Shown: piece after piece, positions 49,839-61,445 of the stretch
Numbering within the stretch: the stretch's first letter is position 1
Layout of the letters: each line of letters starts with the position of its first letter
DNA from: Hexactinellida sp. DTS-2022
Lineage: Eukaryota; Porifera; Hexactinellida
Length of the DNA stretch: 64,000 nucleotides
Reading direction: 5' to 3'
Assembly (NCBI GenBank): GCA_028753945.1
Contig: JAPNXP010000002.1
Span: 8,618,001-8,682,000 of the forward strand
Made by a program: the position numbers and the translations under genes
Notes under the pieces: generated by a model
The model's database searches: none
Seen by the model: the letters and a program-made list of their open reading frames with translations, nothing else
Told to the model about the DNA's origin: nothing

Positions 49839-52800
49839 TCACTTAGTGTATTGTTTGTCTTAGCACACTTTGGTTTAGCTTAAATTTGTTCTATTTATTA
49901 AATATTTAGCCACACATCAACAGGCACTACCGTCCAGGCAGAGCAGCAGAGTGTTCACTTAGCGTATTGCTTGTCTTGGCACACTTTGGTTTAACTAAAA
50001 TTTGTCGAATTTATTAAATATTGAGCCACACATCAACATGAACTACCGTCCAGGCGGAGGAGCAGTGTTCACTTAGTGTATTGCTTACCTTAACTAAAAT
50101 TTGTTTAATTTATTAAATATTTAGCCACACATCAACAGGCATTACCGTCCAGGCGGCTGAGCAGAGTGTTCACTTATGTATTGCTTCCCTTAGCACACTT
50201 TGGTTTAACTAAAATTTGTTTAATTTATTAAATATTTAGCCACACATCAACCGGCACTACCGTCAAGGCGGAGGAGCAGAGTGTTCACTTAGTGTATTGC
50301 TTGTCTTTGCACACTTTGGCTTAACTAAAATTTGTTTAATTTAATAAATATTTAGCCACACATCAACAGGCATTACCGTCCAGGCGGAGGAGCAGAGTGT
50401 TCACTTATGTATTGCTTGTCTTTGCACACTTTGGTTTAACCTAAATTTGTTTTATTTTTAAATATTTAGCCACACATCAACAGGCACTACCATCCAGGCA
50501 GAGGAGCAGAGTGTTCACTTAGCGTATTGCTTGTCTTAGAACACTTTGGTTTAACTAAAATTTATTTTATTTATTTAATATTTAGCCACACATCAACAGG
50601 CACTACCGTCCAGGCAGAGGAGCAGTGTTCACTTAGTGTATTGTTTGCCTTAGCACACTTTGGTTTAGCTTAAATTTGTGTTATTGATTAAATATTGAGC
50701 CACACATTAACAGGCAGTACCATCCAGGCGGAGGAGCAGAGTGTTCACTTAGTGAATTGCTTGTCTTTGCACACTTTGGTTTAACTAAAATTTGTTTTAT
50801 TTATTAAATATTTAGCCACACATCAACAGGCACTACCATCCAGGCAGAGGAGCAGAGTGTTCACTTTGTGTATTGCTTGTCTTAGAACACTGGTTTAACT
50901 AAAATTAGTATATTTATTAAATATTGAGCCACACATCAACAGGAACAACCGTCCAGGCGGAGGAGCAGAGTGTTCACTTAGTGTATTGCTTGTCTTTACA
51001 CACTTTGGCTTAACTAAAATTTGTTTAATTTATTAAATATTTAGCCACACATCAACAGGCATTACCGTCCAGGCGGAGGAGCAGAGTGTTCACTTATGTA
51101 TTGCTTGTCTTTGCACACTTTGGTTTACCCTAAATTTGTTTTATTTTTAAATATTTAGCCACACATCAACAGGCACTACCATCCAGGCAGAGGAGCAGAG
51201 TGTTCACTTAGTGTTATGCGTGTCTTAGAACACTTTGGTTTAACTAAAATATGTTTTATATATTTATTATTGAGCCACACATCAACAGGCAGTACTGTCC
51301 AGGCAGAGCAGCAGAATGTTCACTTAGCGTATTGCTTGTCTTAGAACACTTTGGTTTAACTAAAATTTGTTTAATTTATTAAATATTTAGCCACACATCA
51401 ACAGGCATTACCGTCCAGGGGAGGAGCAGAGTGTTCACTTAGTGTATTGCTTGCCTTAGCACACTTTGGTTTAACTAAAATTTGTTTAATTTATTAAATA
51501 TTTAGCCACACATCAACCGGCACAACCGTCAAGGCGGAGGAGCAGAGTGTTCACTTAGTGAATTGCTGGTCTTTGCACACTTTGGTTTAACTAAAATTTG
51601 TTATATTTATTAAATATTGGGCCACACATCAACCGGCACAACCGTCAAGGCGGAGGAGCAGAGTGTTCACATAGTGAATTGCTTGTCTTTGCAAACTTTG
51701 GTTTAACTAAAATTTGTTTTATTTATTAAATATTTAGCCACACCTCAACAAGCACTACCTACAGGCAGAGGAGCAGAGTGTTCACTTAGTGTAATGCGTG
51801 TCTTAGAACACTTTGGTTTAACTAAAATTTGTTTAATTTATTAAATATTTAGCCACACATCAACAGGCATTACCTTCCAGGCGGAGGAGCAGAGTGTTCA
51901 CTTAGTGAATTGCTTGTCTTTGCACACTTTGGTTTAACTAAAATTTGTTTTATTTATTAAATATTTAGCCACACATCAACAGGCACTACCATCCAGGCAG
52001 AGGAGCAGAGTGTTCACTTTGTGTATTGCTTGTCTTAGAACACTGGTTTAACTAAAATTAGTATATTTATTAAATATTGAGCCACACATCAACAGGAACA
52101 ACCGTCCAGGCGGAGGAGCAGAGTGTTCACTTAGTGTATTGCTTGTCTTTGCACACTTTGGCTTAACTAAAATTTGTTTAATTTATTAAATATTTAGCCA
52201 CACATCAACAGGCATTACCGTCCAGGCGGAGGAGCAGAGTGTTCACTTATGTATTGCTTGTCTTTGCACACTTTGGTTTACCCTAAATTTGTTTTATTTT
52301 TAAATATTTAGCCACACATCAACAGGCACTACCATCCAGGCAGAGGAGCAGAGTGTTCACTTAGTGTTATGCGTGTCTTAGAACACTTTGGTTTAACTAA
52401 AATATGTTTTATATATTTATTATTGAGCCACACATCAACAGGCAGTACTGTCCAGGCAGAGCAGCAGAATGTTCACTTAGCGTATTGCTTGTCTTAGAAC
52501 ACTTTGGTTTAACTAAATTTGTTTAATTTATTAAATATTTAGCCACACATCAACAGGCATTACCGTCCAGGGGAGGAGCAGAGTGTTCACTTAGTGTATT
52601 GCTTGCCTTAGCACACTTTGGTTTAACTAAAATTTGTTTAATTTATTAAATATTTAGCCACACATCAACCGGCACAACCGTCAAGGCGGAGGAGCAGAGT
52701 GTTCACTTAGTGAATTGCTGGTCTTTGCACACTTTGGTTTAACTAAAATTTGTTATATTTATTAAATATTGGGCCACACATCAACCGGCACAACCGTCAA

Positions 52801-53393
52801 GGCGGAGGAGCAGAGTGTTCACTTAGTGAATTGCTTGTCTTTGCAAACTTTGGTTTAACTAAAATTTGTTTTATTTATTAAATATTTAGCCACACATCAA
52901 CAGGCACTACCATCCAGGCAGAGGAGCAGAGTGTTCACTTAGTGTATTGCGTGTCTTAGAACACTTTGGTTTAACTAAAATTTGTTTAATTTATTAAATA
53001 TTTAGCCACACATCAACAGGCATTACCTTCCAGGCGGAGGAGCAGAGTGTTCACTTAGTGTATTGCTTGCCTTAGCACACTTTGGTTTAACTAAAATTTG
53101 TTTAATTTATTAAATATTGAGCCACACATTAACAGGCAGTACCGTCCAGGCGGAGGAGCAGAGTGTTCACTTAGCGTATTGCTTGTCTTAGAACACTTTG
53201 GTTTAACTAAAATTTGTTTAATTTATTAAATATTGAGCCACACATCAACAGGAACTACCGTCTAGGCGGAGGAGCAGTGTTCACTTAGTGTATTGCTTGC
53301 CTTAACACACTTTGGTTTAACAAAATTTATTTTATTTGTTTAATATTTAGCCACACATCAACAGGCACTACCGTCCAGGCAGAGGAGCAGTGT
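49839..53393 (+). repeat. 3,555-bp higher-order unit, copy 2
   Basis: Tandem copy of 46,284-49,838, including its internal 1,153-bp sub-repeat. Similarity continues to about 53,433, where copy 1 reads gttctatttatt and this side reads gtgttattgatt. I noticed no indel between the copies in the markers compared, so the duplication looks recent. Confidence 0.85.
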
Positions 53394-54929
53394 TCACTTA
53401 GTGTATTGTTTGTCTTAGCACACTTTGGTTTAGCTTAAATTTGTGTTATTGATTAAATATAGAGCCACACATTAACAGGCAGTACCATCCAGGCGGGGGA
53501 GCAGAGTGTTCACTTAGTGAATTGCTTGTCTTTGCACACTTTGGTTTAACTAAAATTTGTTTTATTTATTAAATATTTAGCCACACATCAACAGGCACTA
53601 CCATCCAGGCAGAGGAGCAGAGTGTTCACTTTGTGTATTGCTTGTCTTAGAACACTGGTTTAACTAAAATTAGTATATTTATTAAATATTGAGCCACACA
53701 TCAACAGGAACAACCGTCCAGGCGGAGGAGCAGAGTGTTCACTTAGTGAATTGCTTGTCTTTGCACACTTTGGTTTAACTAAAATTTGTTATATTTATTA
53801 AATATTGGGCCACACATCAACCGGCACAACCGTCAAGGCGGAGGAGCAGAGTGTTCACTTAGTGAATTGCTTGTCTTTGCAAACTTTGGTTTAACTAAAA
53901 TTTGTTTTATTTATTAAATATTTAGCCACACATCAACAGGCACTACCATCCAGGCAGAGGAGCAGAGTGTTCACTTAGTGTATTGCGTGTCTTAGAACAC
54001 TTTGGTTTAACTAAAATTTGTTTAATTTATTAAATATTTAGCCACACATCAACAGGCATTACCTTCCAGGCGGAGGAGCAGAGTGTTCACTTAGTGTATT
54101 GCTTGCCTTAGCACACTTTGGTTTAACTAAAATTTGTTTAATTTATTAAATATTGAGCCACACATTATAACAGGCAGTACCGTCCAGGCGGAGGAGCAGA
54201 GTGTTCACTTAGTGTATTGCGTGTCTTAGAACACTTTGGTTTAACTAAAATATGTTTTATATATTTATTATTGAGCCACACATCAACAGGCAGTACTGTC
54301 CAGGAAGAGAAGCAGAGTTTTCACTTAGAGTATTGTTTGTTTTAGCACACTTTGGTTTAGCTTAAATTTGTTCTATTTATTAAATATTTAGCCACACATC
54401 AACAGGCACTACCGTCCAGGCAGAGCATCAGAGTGTTCACTTAGCGTATTGCTTGTCTTAGAACACTTTGGTTTAACTAAAATTTGTTTAATTTATTAAA
54501 TATTGAGCCACACATCAACAGGAACTACCGTCTAGGCGGAGGAGCAGTGTTCACTTAGTGTATTGCTTGCCTTAACACACTTTGGTTTAACAAAATTTAT
54601 TTTATTTATTTAATATTTAGCCACACATCAACAGGCACTACCGTCCAGGCAGAGGAGCAGTGTTCACTTAGTGTATTGTTTGTCTTAGCACACTTTGGTT
54701 TAGCTTCAATTTGTGTTATTGATTAAATATTGATCCACACATTAACAGGCAGTACCGTCCAGGCGGAGGAGCAGAGTGTTCACTTAGTGTATTGCTTGTC
54801 TTAGAACACTGGTTTAACTAAAATATGTTTTATATATTTATTATTGAGCCACACATCAACAGGCAGTACTGTCCAGGCAGAGCAGCAGAATTTCACTTAG
54901 CGTATTGCTTGTCTTAGAACACTTTGGTT
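53318..54929 (+). repeat. 1,612-bp higher-order unit, copy 1
   Basis: Tags tttatttgtttaat (53,331 and 54,943) and gagcatcagagtg (54,425 and 56,037 at gcat) give a 1,612-bp period. The unit includes an unusual cacattataacagg monomer with a 2-bp insertion near 54,165, and gaatttcacttag with a 2-bp deletion near 54,888. Confidence 0.8.
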
Positions 54930-56540
54930 TAACAAAATTTATTTTATTTGTTTAATATTTAGCCACACATCAACAGGCACTACCGTCCAGGCAGAGGAGC
55001 AGTGTTCACTTAGTGTATTGTTTGTCTTAGCACACTTTGGTTTAGCTTAAATTTGTGTTATTGATTAAATATAGAGCCACACATTAACAGGCAGTACCAT
55101 CCAGGCGGGGGAGCAGAGTGTTCACTTAGTGAATTGCTTGTCTTTGCACACTTTGGTTTAACTAAAATTTGTTTTATTTATTAAATATTTAGCCACACAT
55201 CAACAGGCACTACCATCCAGGCAGAGGAGCAGAGTGTTCACTTTGTGTATTGCTTGTCTTAGAACACTGGTTTAACTAAAATTAGTATATTTATTAAATA
55301 TTGAGCCACACATCAACAGGAACAACCGTCCAGGCGGAGGAGCAGAGTGTTCACTTAGTGAATTGCTTGTCTTTGCACACTTTGGTTTAACTAAAATTTG
55401 TTATATTTATTAAATATTGGGCCACACATCAACCGGCACAACCGTCAAGGCGGAGGAGCAGAGTGTTCACTTAGTGAATTGCTTGTCTTTGCAAACTTTG
55501 GTTTAACTAAAATTTGTTTTATTTATTAAATATTTAGCCACACATCAACAGGCACTACCATCCAGGCAGAGGAGCAGAGTGTTCACTTAGTGTATTGCGT
55601 GTCTTAGAACACTTTGGTTTAACTAAAATTTGTTTAATTTATTAAATATTTAGCCACACATCAACAGGCATTACCTTCCAGGCGGAGGAGCAGAGTGTTC
55701 ACTTAGTGTATTGCTTGCCTTAGCACACTTTGGTTTAACTAAAATTTGTTTAATTTATTAAATATTGAGCCACACATTATAACAGGCAGTACCGTCCAGG
55801 CGGAGGAGCAGAGTGTTCACTTAGTGTATTGCGTGTCTTAGAACACTTTGGTTTAACTAAAATATGTTTTATATATTTATTATTGAGCCACACATCAACA
55901 GGCAGTACTGTCCAGGAAGAGAAGCAGAGTTTTCACTTAGAGTATTGTTTGTTTTAGCACACTTTGGTTTAGCTTAAATTTGTTCTATTTATTAAATATT
56001 TAGCCACACATCAACAGGCACTACCGTCCAGGCAGAGCATCAGAGTGTTCACTTAGCGTATTGCTTGTCTTAGAACACTTTGGTTTAACTAAAATTTGTT
56101 TAATTTATTAAATATTGAGCCACACATCAACAGGAACTACCGTCTAGGCGGAGGAGCAGTGTTCACTTAGTGTATTGCTTGCCTTAACACACTTTGGTTT
56201 AACAAAATTTATTTTATTTATTTAATATTTAGCCACACATCAACAGGCACTACCGTCCAGGCAGAGGAGCAGTGTTCACTTAGTGTATTGTTTGTCTTAG
56301 CACACTTTGGTTTAGCTTCAATTTGTGTTATTGATTAAATATTGATCCACACATTAACAGGCAGTACCGTCCAGGCGGAGGAGCAGAGTGTTCACTTAGT
56401 GTATTGCTTGTCTTAGAACACTGGTTTAACTAAAATATGTTTTATATATTTATTATTGAGCCACACATCAACAGGCAGTACTGTCCAGGCAGAGCAGCAG
56501 AATTTCACTTAGCGTATTGCTTGTCTTAGAACACTTTGGT
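54930..56540 (+). repeat. 1,612-bp higher-order unit, copy 2
   Basis: Tandem copy of the previous unit, with the cacattataacagg monomer again near 55,775. At about 56,540 it departs into ctaaaatttgtttaattt, starting the 1,499-bp pattern. Confidence 0.8.
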
Positions 56541-57240
56541 TTAACTAAAATTTGTTTAATTTATTAAATATTTAGCCACACATCAACAGGCATTACCGTC
56601 CAGGGGAGGAGCAGAGTGTTCACTTAGTGTATTGCTTGCCTTAGCACACTTTGGTTTAACTAAAATTTGTTTAATTTATTAAATATTTAGCCACACATCA
56701 ACCGGCACAACCGTCAAGGCGGAGGAGCAGAGTGTTCACTTAGTGAATTGCTTGTCTTTGCACACTTTGGTTTAACTAAAATTTGTTATATTTATTAAAT
56801 ATTGGGCCACACATCAACCGGCACAACCGTCAAGGCGGAGGAGCAGAGTGTTCACTTAGTGAATTGCTTGTCTTTGCAAACTTTGGTTTAACTAAAATTT
56901 GTTTTATTTATTAAATATTTAGCCACACATCAACAGGCACTACCATCCAGGCAGAGGAGCAGAGTGTTCACTTAGTGTATTGCGTGTCTTAGAACACTTT
57001 GGTTTAACTAAAATTTGTTTAATTTATTAAATATTTAGCCACACATTAACAGGCATTACCTTCCAGGCGGAGGAGCAGAGTGTTCACTTAGTGTATTGCT
57101 TGCCTTAGCACACTTTGGTTTAACTAAAATTTGTTTAATTTATTAAATATTGAGCCACACATTATAACAGGCAGTACCGTCCAGGCGGAGGAGCAGAGTG
57201 TTCACTTATGTATTGCTTGTCTTTGCACACTTTGGTTTAA

Positions 57241-57934
57241 GGCCCAACTATACTCAAGAATGACATTTGAGATTAGGTTGTTTTTGGATAGTAACCCATA
57301 AAGTAAACTAGCATTAAAAATTTCAGCTGAATCTGAGTCATACTTTTAACGTTGCACCCTTTTTAGAGATTAGGAATGTGTCCATCATCATCAAAAGGTC
57401 ATTTTTAAAATGGACGATCATAACTTTTGGTCTAGATTTCACAAATTTGGTTCAACATGTTTGAAACCAAGTGTAAATGAATGAATACATATGTACCTTC
57501 TTAGAAACACGAATATTTAATATTTTGGATCGAAACTTTCAGAGTTACAGCACTTTGAAGTCGGATTTCAACTGACAAACGTCACTTTTTCGGAGTTTTG
57601 GGGTCGAAGTTTGACTTCAAAGTGCTGTAACTCTGAAAGTTTCGAGCCAAAATATTAAATATTCGTGTTTCTATAAAGGTACATATGTATTCATTCATTT
57701 ACACTTGGTTTCAAACATGTTGAACCAAATTTACGAAATCTAGACCAAAAGTTATGATCGTCCATTTTAAAAATGACCTTTTGATGATGATGGACACATT
57801 CCTAATCTCTAAAAAGGGTGCAACGTTAAAAGTATGACTCAGATTCAACTGAAATTTTTAATGCTAGTTTACTTTATGGGTTACTATCCAAAAACAACCT
57901 AATCTCAAATGTCATTCTTGAGTATAGTTTGGCC
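57241..57934. mobile_element. 694-bp near-perfect palindromic (foldback) MITE
   Basis: Almost the whole element is one inverted repeat. It starts ggcccaactatactcaag and ends cttgagtatagtttggcc. The arms of about 325 bp run inward to a loop of roughly 40-50 bp around 57,565-57,608. TTAA flanks both sides (57,237-57,240 and 57,935-57,938), and the intact site is seen in the sister repeat at 60,308-60,311. Terminal and arm sequences (aacttttggtctagat, tgaatgaatacatatgt) are shared with the 1,562-bp element at 31,134, so the two are family members. It has no coding capacity. Transcribed, it would fold into a long double-stranded hairpin. Confidence 0.9.
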
Positions 57935-57938
57935 TTAA

Positions 57939-58554
57939 CCTAAATTTGTTTTATTTTTAAATATTTAGCCACACATCAACAGGCACTACCATCCAGGCAG
58001 AGGAGCAGAGTGTTCACTTAGTGTATTGCGTGTCTTAGAACACTTTGGTTTAACTAAAATATGTTTTATATATTTATTATTGAGCCACACATCAACAGGC
58101 AGTACTGTCCAGGAAGAGAAGCAGAGTTTTCACTTAGAGTATTGTTTGTTTTAGCACACTTTGGTTTAGCTTAAATTTGTTCTATTTATTAAATATTTAG
58201 CCACACATCAACAGGCACTACCGTCCAGGCAGAGCATCAGAGTGTTCACTTAGCGTATTGCTTGTCTTAGAACACTTTGGTTTAACTAAAATTTGTTTAA
58301 TTTATTAAATATTGAGCCACACATCAACAGGAACTACCGTCTAGGCGGAGGAGCAGTGTTCACTTAGTGTATTGCTTGCCTTAACACACTTTGGTTTAAC
58401 AAAATTTATTTTATTTATTTAATATTTAGCCACACATCAACAGGCACTACCGTCCAGGCAGAGGAGCAGTGTTCACTTAGTGTATTGTTTGTCTTAGCAC
58501 ACTTTGGTTTAGCTTCAATTTGTGTTATTGATTAAATATTGATCCACACATTAA
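57939..58554 (+). repeat. Satellite between the two MITEs
   Basis: Five to six plus-strand monomers that continue the 1,499-bp HOR without loss: the gaagagaagcagagttttc monomer, the gagcatcag monomer, the gtctaggcgg monomer and the gatccacacatt monomer in which the next element sits. The same succession occurs at 54,240-54,740 and 55,850-56,350. Confidence 0.92.
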
Positions 58555-59424
58555 GGAGATAGGTCCTCAAATTTTCGACACCCGATAACCCCTAATTATT
58601 ATTGTGTTTTCGAATAGTACTAAGTATTCTAAGAAGGACGTAGAAGCTCAGAATTTCTAAAATCGAAAAATTTGAATTAGATATTCATAGTCAAAGTTTA
58701 GCCTAATAGTGAATCCATACTAGTCATTATAAATTCTAGCTATTTACTCTATTTGGCGCAAGTTCTATTATAGTGCAAGTTTGACTCTACTACATTAGTA
58801 CAAGGGATTATGCCCACAGAATTTTCGATATCGATTTAATTCTTTTTTTCTATAGATTTTCAAATAATCACTCGATTTTATCAGAATTTTGGCATTATAT
58901 AATTATTAACTCTATAAATTTGTATTAAAGTTGAAAATCGACACGGCATAATCCTAAGAACAACTGACAAGGATCATTTTTGAGGGATAGTTTTTTTCTC
59001 TACGACTTATACTTTTTGAGATACACATGAGAATACAAAGGTCACTCTCAGAAAATCTTGAGGAATTTTCTTTAATACAAAATAACGGCGACTTTGACCT
59101 TTAGTTACGTCAAAAAGGTCGAAGAAATGTCCGAATCAAATTTTTCTTTCGGAATTGGATAGATAGTATATCAAAGTATAGTTGGGAGTGCTTAAACAAT
59201 AATCCATAATTTTTCATGATTTACTAATAATTGAGTGTCCTACCCCCTAATTTGCACAATTCCCCATTCTTTGACCTTCAGTGACGTCAAAAAGGTCAAA
59301 AAAATGTCCGAATTAAAATTTTCTTTCGGAATTAGATAGATAGTATATCAATGTATAGCTAGGCGTGCTAAAAACAATATTTTTGCGTTTGCAACATTAG
59401 TGATTAATTTGAGGACCTATCTCC
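58555..59424. mobile_element. 870-bp MITE with 18-bp inverted termini and TTAA target duplication
   Basis: The termini are a perfect 18-bp inverted repeat (ggagataggtcctcaaat and atttgaggacctatctcc), flanked by TTAA at 58,551-58,554 and 59,425-59,428. The intact target reads cacattaacaggcag in sister units. An internal direct repeat of about 105 bp lies at 59,092-59,198 and 59,269-59,375 (ctttgacctt, gtcaaaaaggtc, atagatagtatatcaa), spaced 177 bp. There is no long open frame, so it depends on a transposase elsewhere. The TTAA preference suggests a piggyBac-type source, but the termini do not match any element I can name. Confidence 0.9.
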
Positions 59425-61445
59425 TTAACAGGCAGTACCGTCCAGGCGGAGGAGCAGAGTGTTCACTTAGTGTATTGCTTGTCTTAGAACACTGGTTTAA
59501 CTAAAATATGTTTTATATATTTATTATTGAGCCACACATCAACAGGCAGTACTGTCCAGGCAGAGCAGCAGAATTTCACTTAGCGTATTGCTTGTCTTAG
59601 AACACTTTGGTTTAACTAAAATTTGTTTAATTTATTAAATATTTAGCCACACATCAACAGGCATTACCGTCCAGGGGAGGAGCAGAGTGTTCACTTAGTG
59701 TATTGCTTGCCTTAGCACACTTTGGTTTAACTAAAATTTGTTTAATTTATTAAATATTTAGCCACACATCAACCGGCACAACCGTCAAGGCGGAGGAGCA
59801 GAGTGTTCACTTAGTGAATTGCTTGTCTTTGCACACTTTGGTTTAACTAAAATTTGTTATATTTATTAAATATTGGGCCACACATCAACCGGCACAACCG
59901 TCAAGGCGGAGGAGCAGAGTGTTCACTTAGTGAATTGCTTGTCTTTGCAAACTTTGGTTTAACTAAAATTTGTTTTATTTATTAAATATTTAGCCACACA
60001 TCAACAGGCACTACCATCCAGGCAGAGGAGCAGAGTGTTCACTTAGTGTATTGCGTGTCTTAGAACACTTTGGTTTAACTAAAATTTGTTTAATTTATTA
60101 AATATTTAGCCACACATCAACAGGCATTACCTTCCAGGCGGAGGAGCAGAGTGTTCACTTAGTGTATTGCTTGCCTTAGCACACTTTGGTTTAACTAAAA
60201 TTTGTTTAATTTATTAAATATTGAGCCACACATTATAACAGGCAGTACCGTCCAGGCGGAGGAGCAGAGTGTTCACTTATGTATTGCTTGTCTTTGCACA
60301 CTTTGGTTTAACCTAAATTTGTTTTATTTTTAAATATTTAGCCACACATCAACAGGCACTACCATCCAGGCAGAGGAGCAGAGTGTTCACTTAGTGTATT
60401 GCGTGTCTTAGAACACTTTGGTTTAACTAAAATATGTTTTATATATTTATTATTGAGCCACACATCAACAGGCAGTACTGTCCAGGAAGAGAAGCAGAGT
60501 TTTCACTTAGAGTATTGTTTGTTTTAGCACACTTTGGTTTAGCTTAAATTTGTTCTATTTATTAAATATTTAGCCACACATCAACAGGCACTACCGTCCA
60601 GGCAGAGCATCAGAGTGTTCACTTAGCGTATTGCTTGTCTTAGAACACTTTGGTTTAACTAAAATTTGTTTAATTTATTAAATATTGAGCCACACATCAA
60701 CAGGAACTACCGTCTAGGCGGAGGAGCAGTGTTCACTTAGTGTATTGCTTGCCTTAACACACTTTGGTTTAACAAAATTTATTTTATTTATTTAATATTT
60801 AGCCACACATCAACAGGCACTACCGTCCAGGCAGAGGAGCAGTGTTCACTTAGTGTATTGTTTGTCTTAGCACACTTTGGTTTAGCTTCAATTTGTGTTA
60901 TTGATTAAATATTGAGCCACACATTAACAGGCAGTACCGTCCAGGCGGAGGAGCAGAGTGTTCACTTAGTGTATTGCTTGTCTTAGAACACTGGTTTAAC
61001 TAAAATTAGTATATTTATTAAATATTGAGCCACACATCAACAGGAACAACCGTCCAGGCGGAGGAGCAGAGTGTTCACTTAGTGTATTGCTTGTCTTTGC
61101 ACACTTTGGCTTAACTAAAATTTGTTTAATTTATTAAATATTTAGCCACACATCAACAGGCATTACCGTGCAGGCGGAGGAGCAGAGTGTTCACTTATGT
61201 ATTGCTTGTCTTTGAACACTTTTGTTTAACCTAAATTTGTTTTATTTTTAAATATTTAGCCACACATCAACAGGCACTACCATCCAGGCAGAGGAGCAGA
61301 GTGTTCACTTAGTGTATTGCGTGTCTTAGAACACTTTGGTTTAACTAAAATATGTTCTATATATTTATTATTGAGCCACACATCAACAGGCAGTACTGTC
61401 CAGGAAGAGGAGCAGAGTGTTCACTTAGTGTATTGTTTGTCTTAG
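59425..61445 (+). repeat. 116-bp satellite, block IV
   Basis: Plus-strand monomers continue the 1,499-bp HOR after the MITE, then pass at about 60,755 into the segment shared with 38,631-39,321. The gatccacac variant seen in earlier units is replaced by gagccacac near 60,912, where the two patterns meet. No other feature is visible. Confidence 0.93.

Larger units (their letters stand above)
40884..57240 (+). repeat. 116-bp satellite, block III (plus orientation)
   Basis: This is uninterrupted satellite from the end of the third 1,562-bp transposon to the palindromic MITE. It is organised in nested HORs described separately (about 1.0-1.7 kb to 46.3 kb, 3,555 bp to 53.4 kb, 1,612 bp to 56.5 kb). 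Monomers with accatccagg, ggcagagg, actgtccagg and gtctaggcgg variants are more common here than in the first 20 kb, so this region holds a different subset of the family. No gene, RNA or other element is visible. Confidence 0.95.
56037..60754 (+). repeat. 1,499-bp HOR interrupted by two MITEs
   Basis: The gagcatcagagtg tag occurs at 56,037, 58,234 and 60,607 (measured at gcat). The gaps are 2,197 and 2,373 bp. Subtracting the two insertions with their target duplications (698 and 874 bp) leaves 1,499 bp in both cases. The underlying repeat was therefore regular before the elements arrived. Empty versions of both target sites are present in sister units (60,308-60,311 for the first; 54,742-54,745 and 56,354-56,357 for the second). 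Confidence 0.87.
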
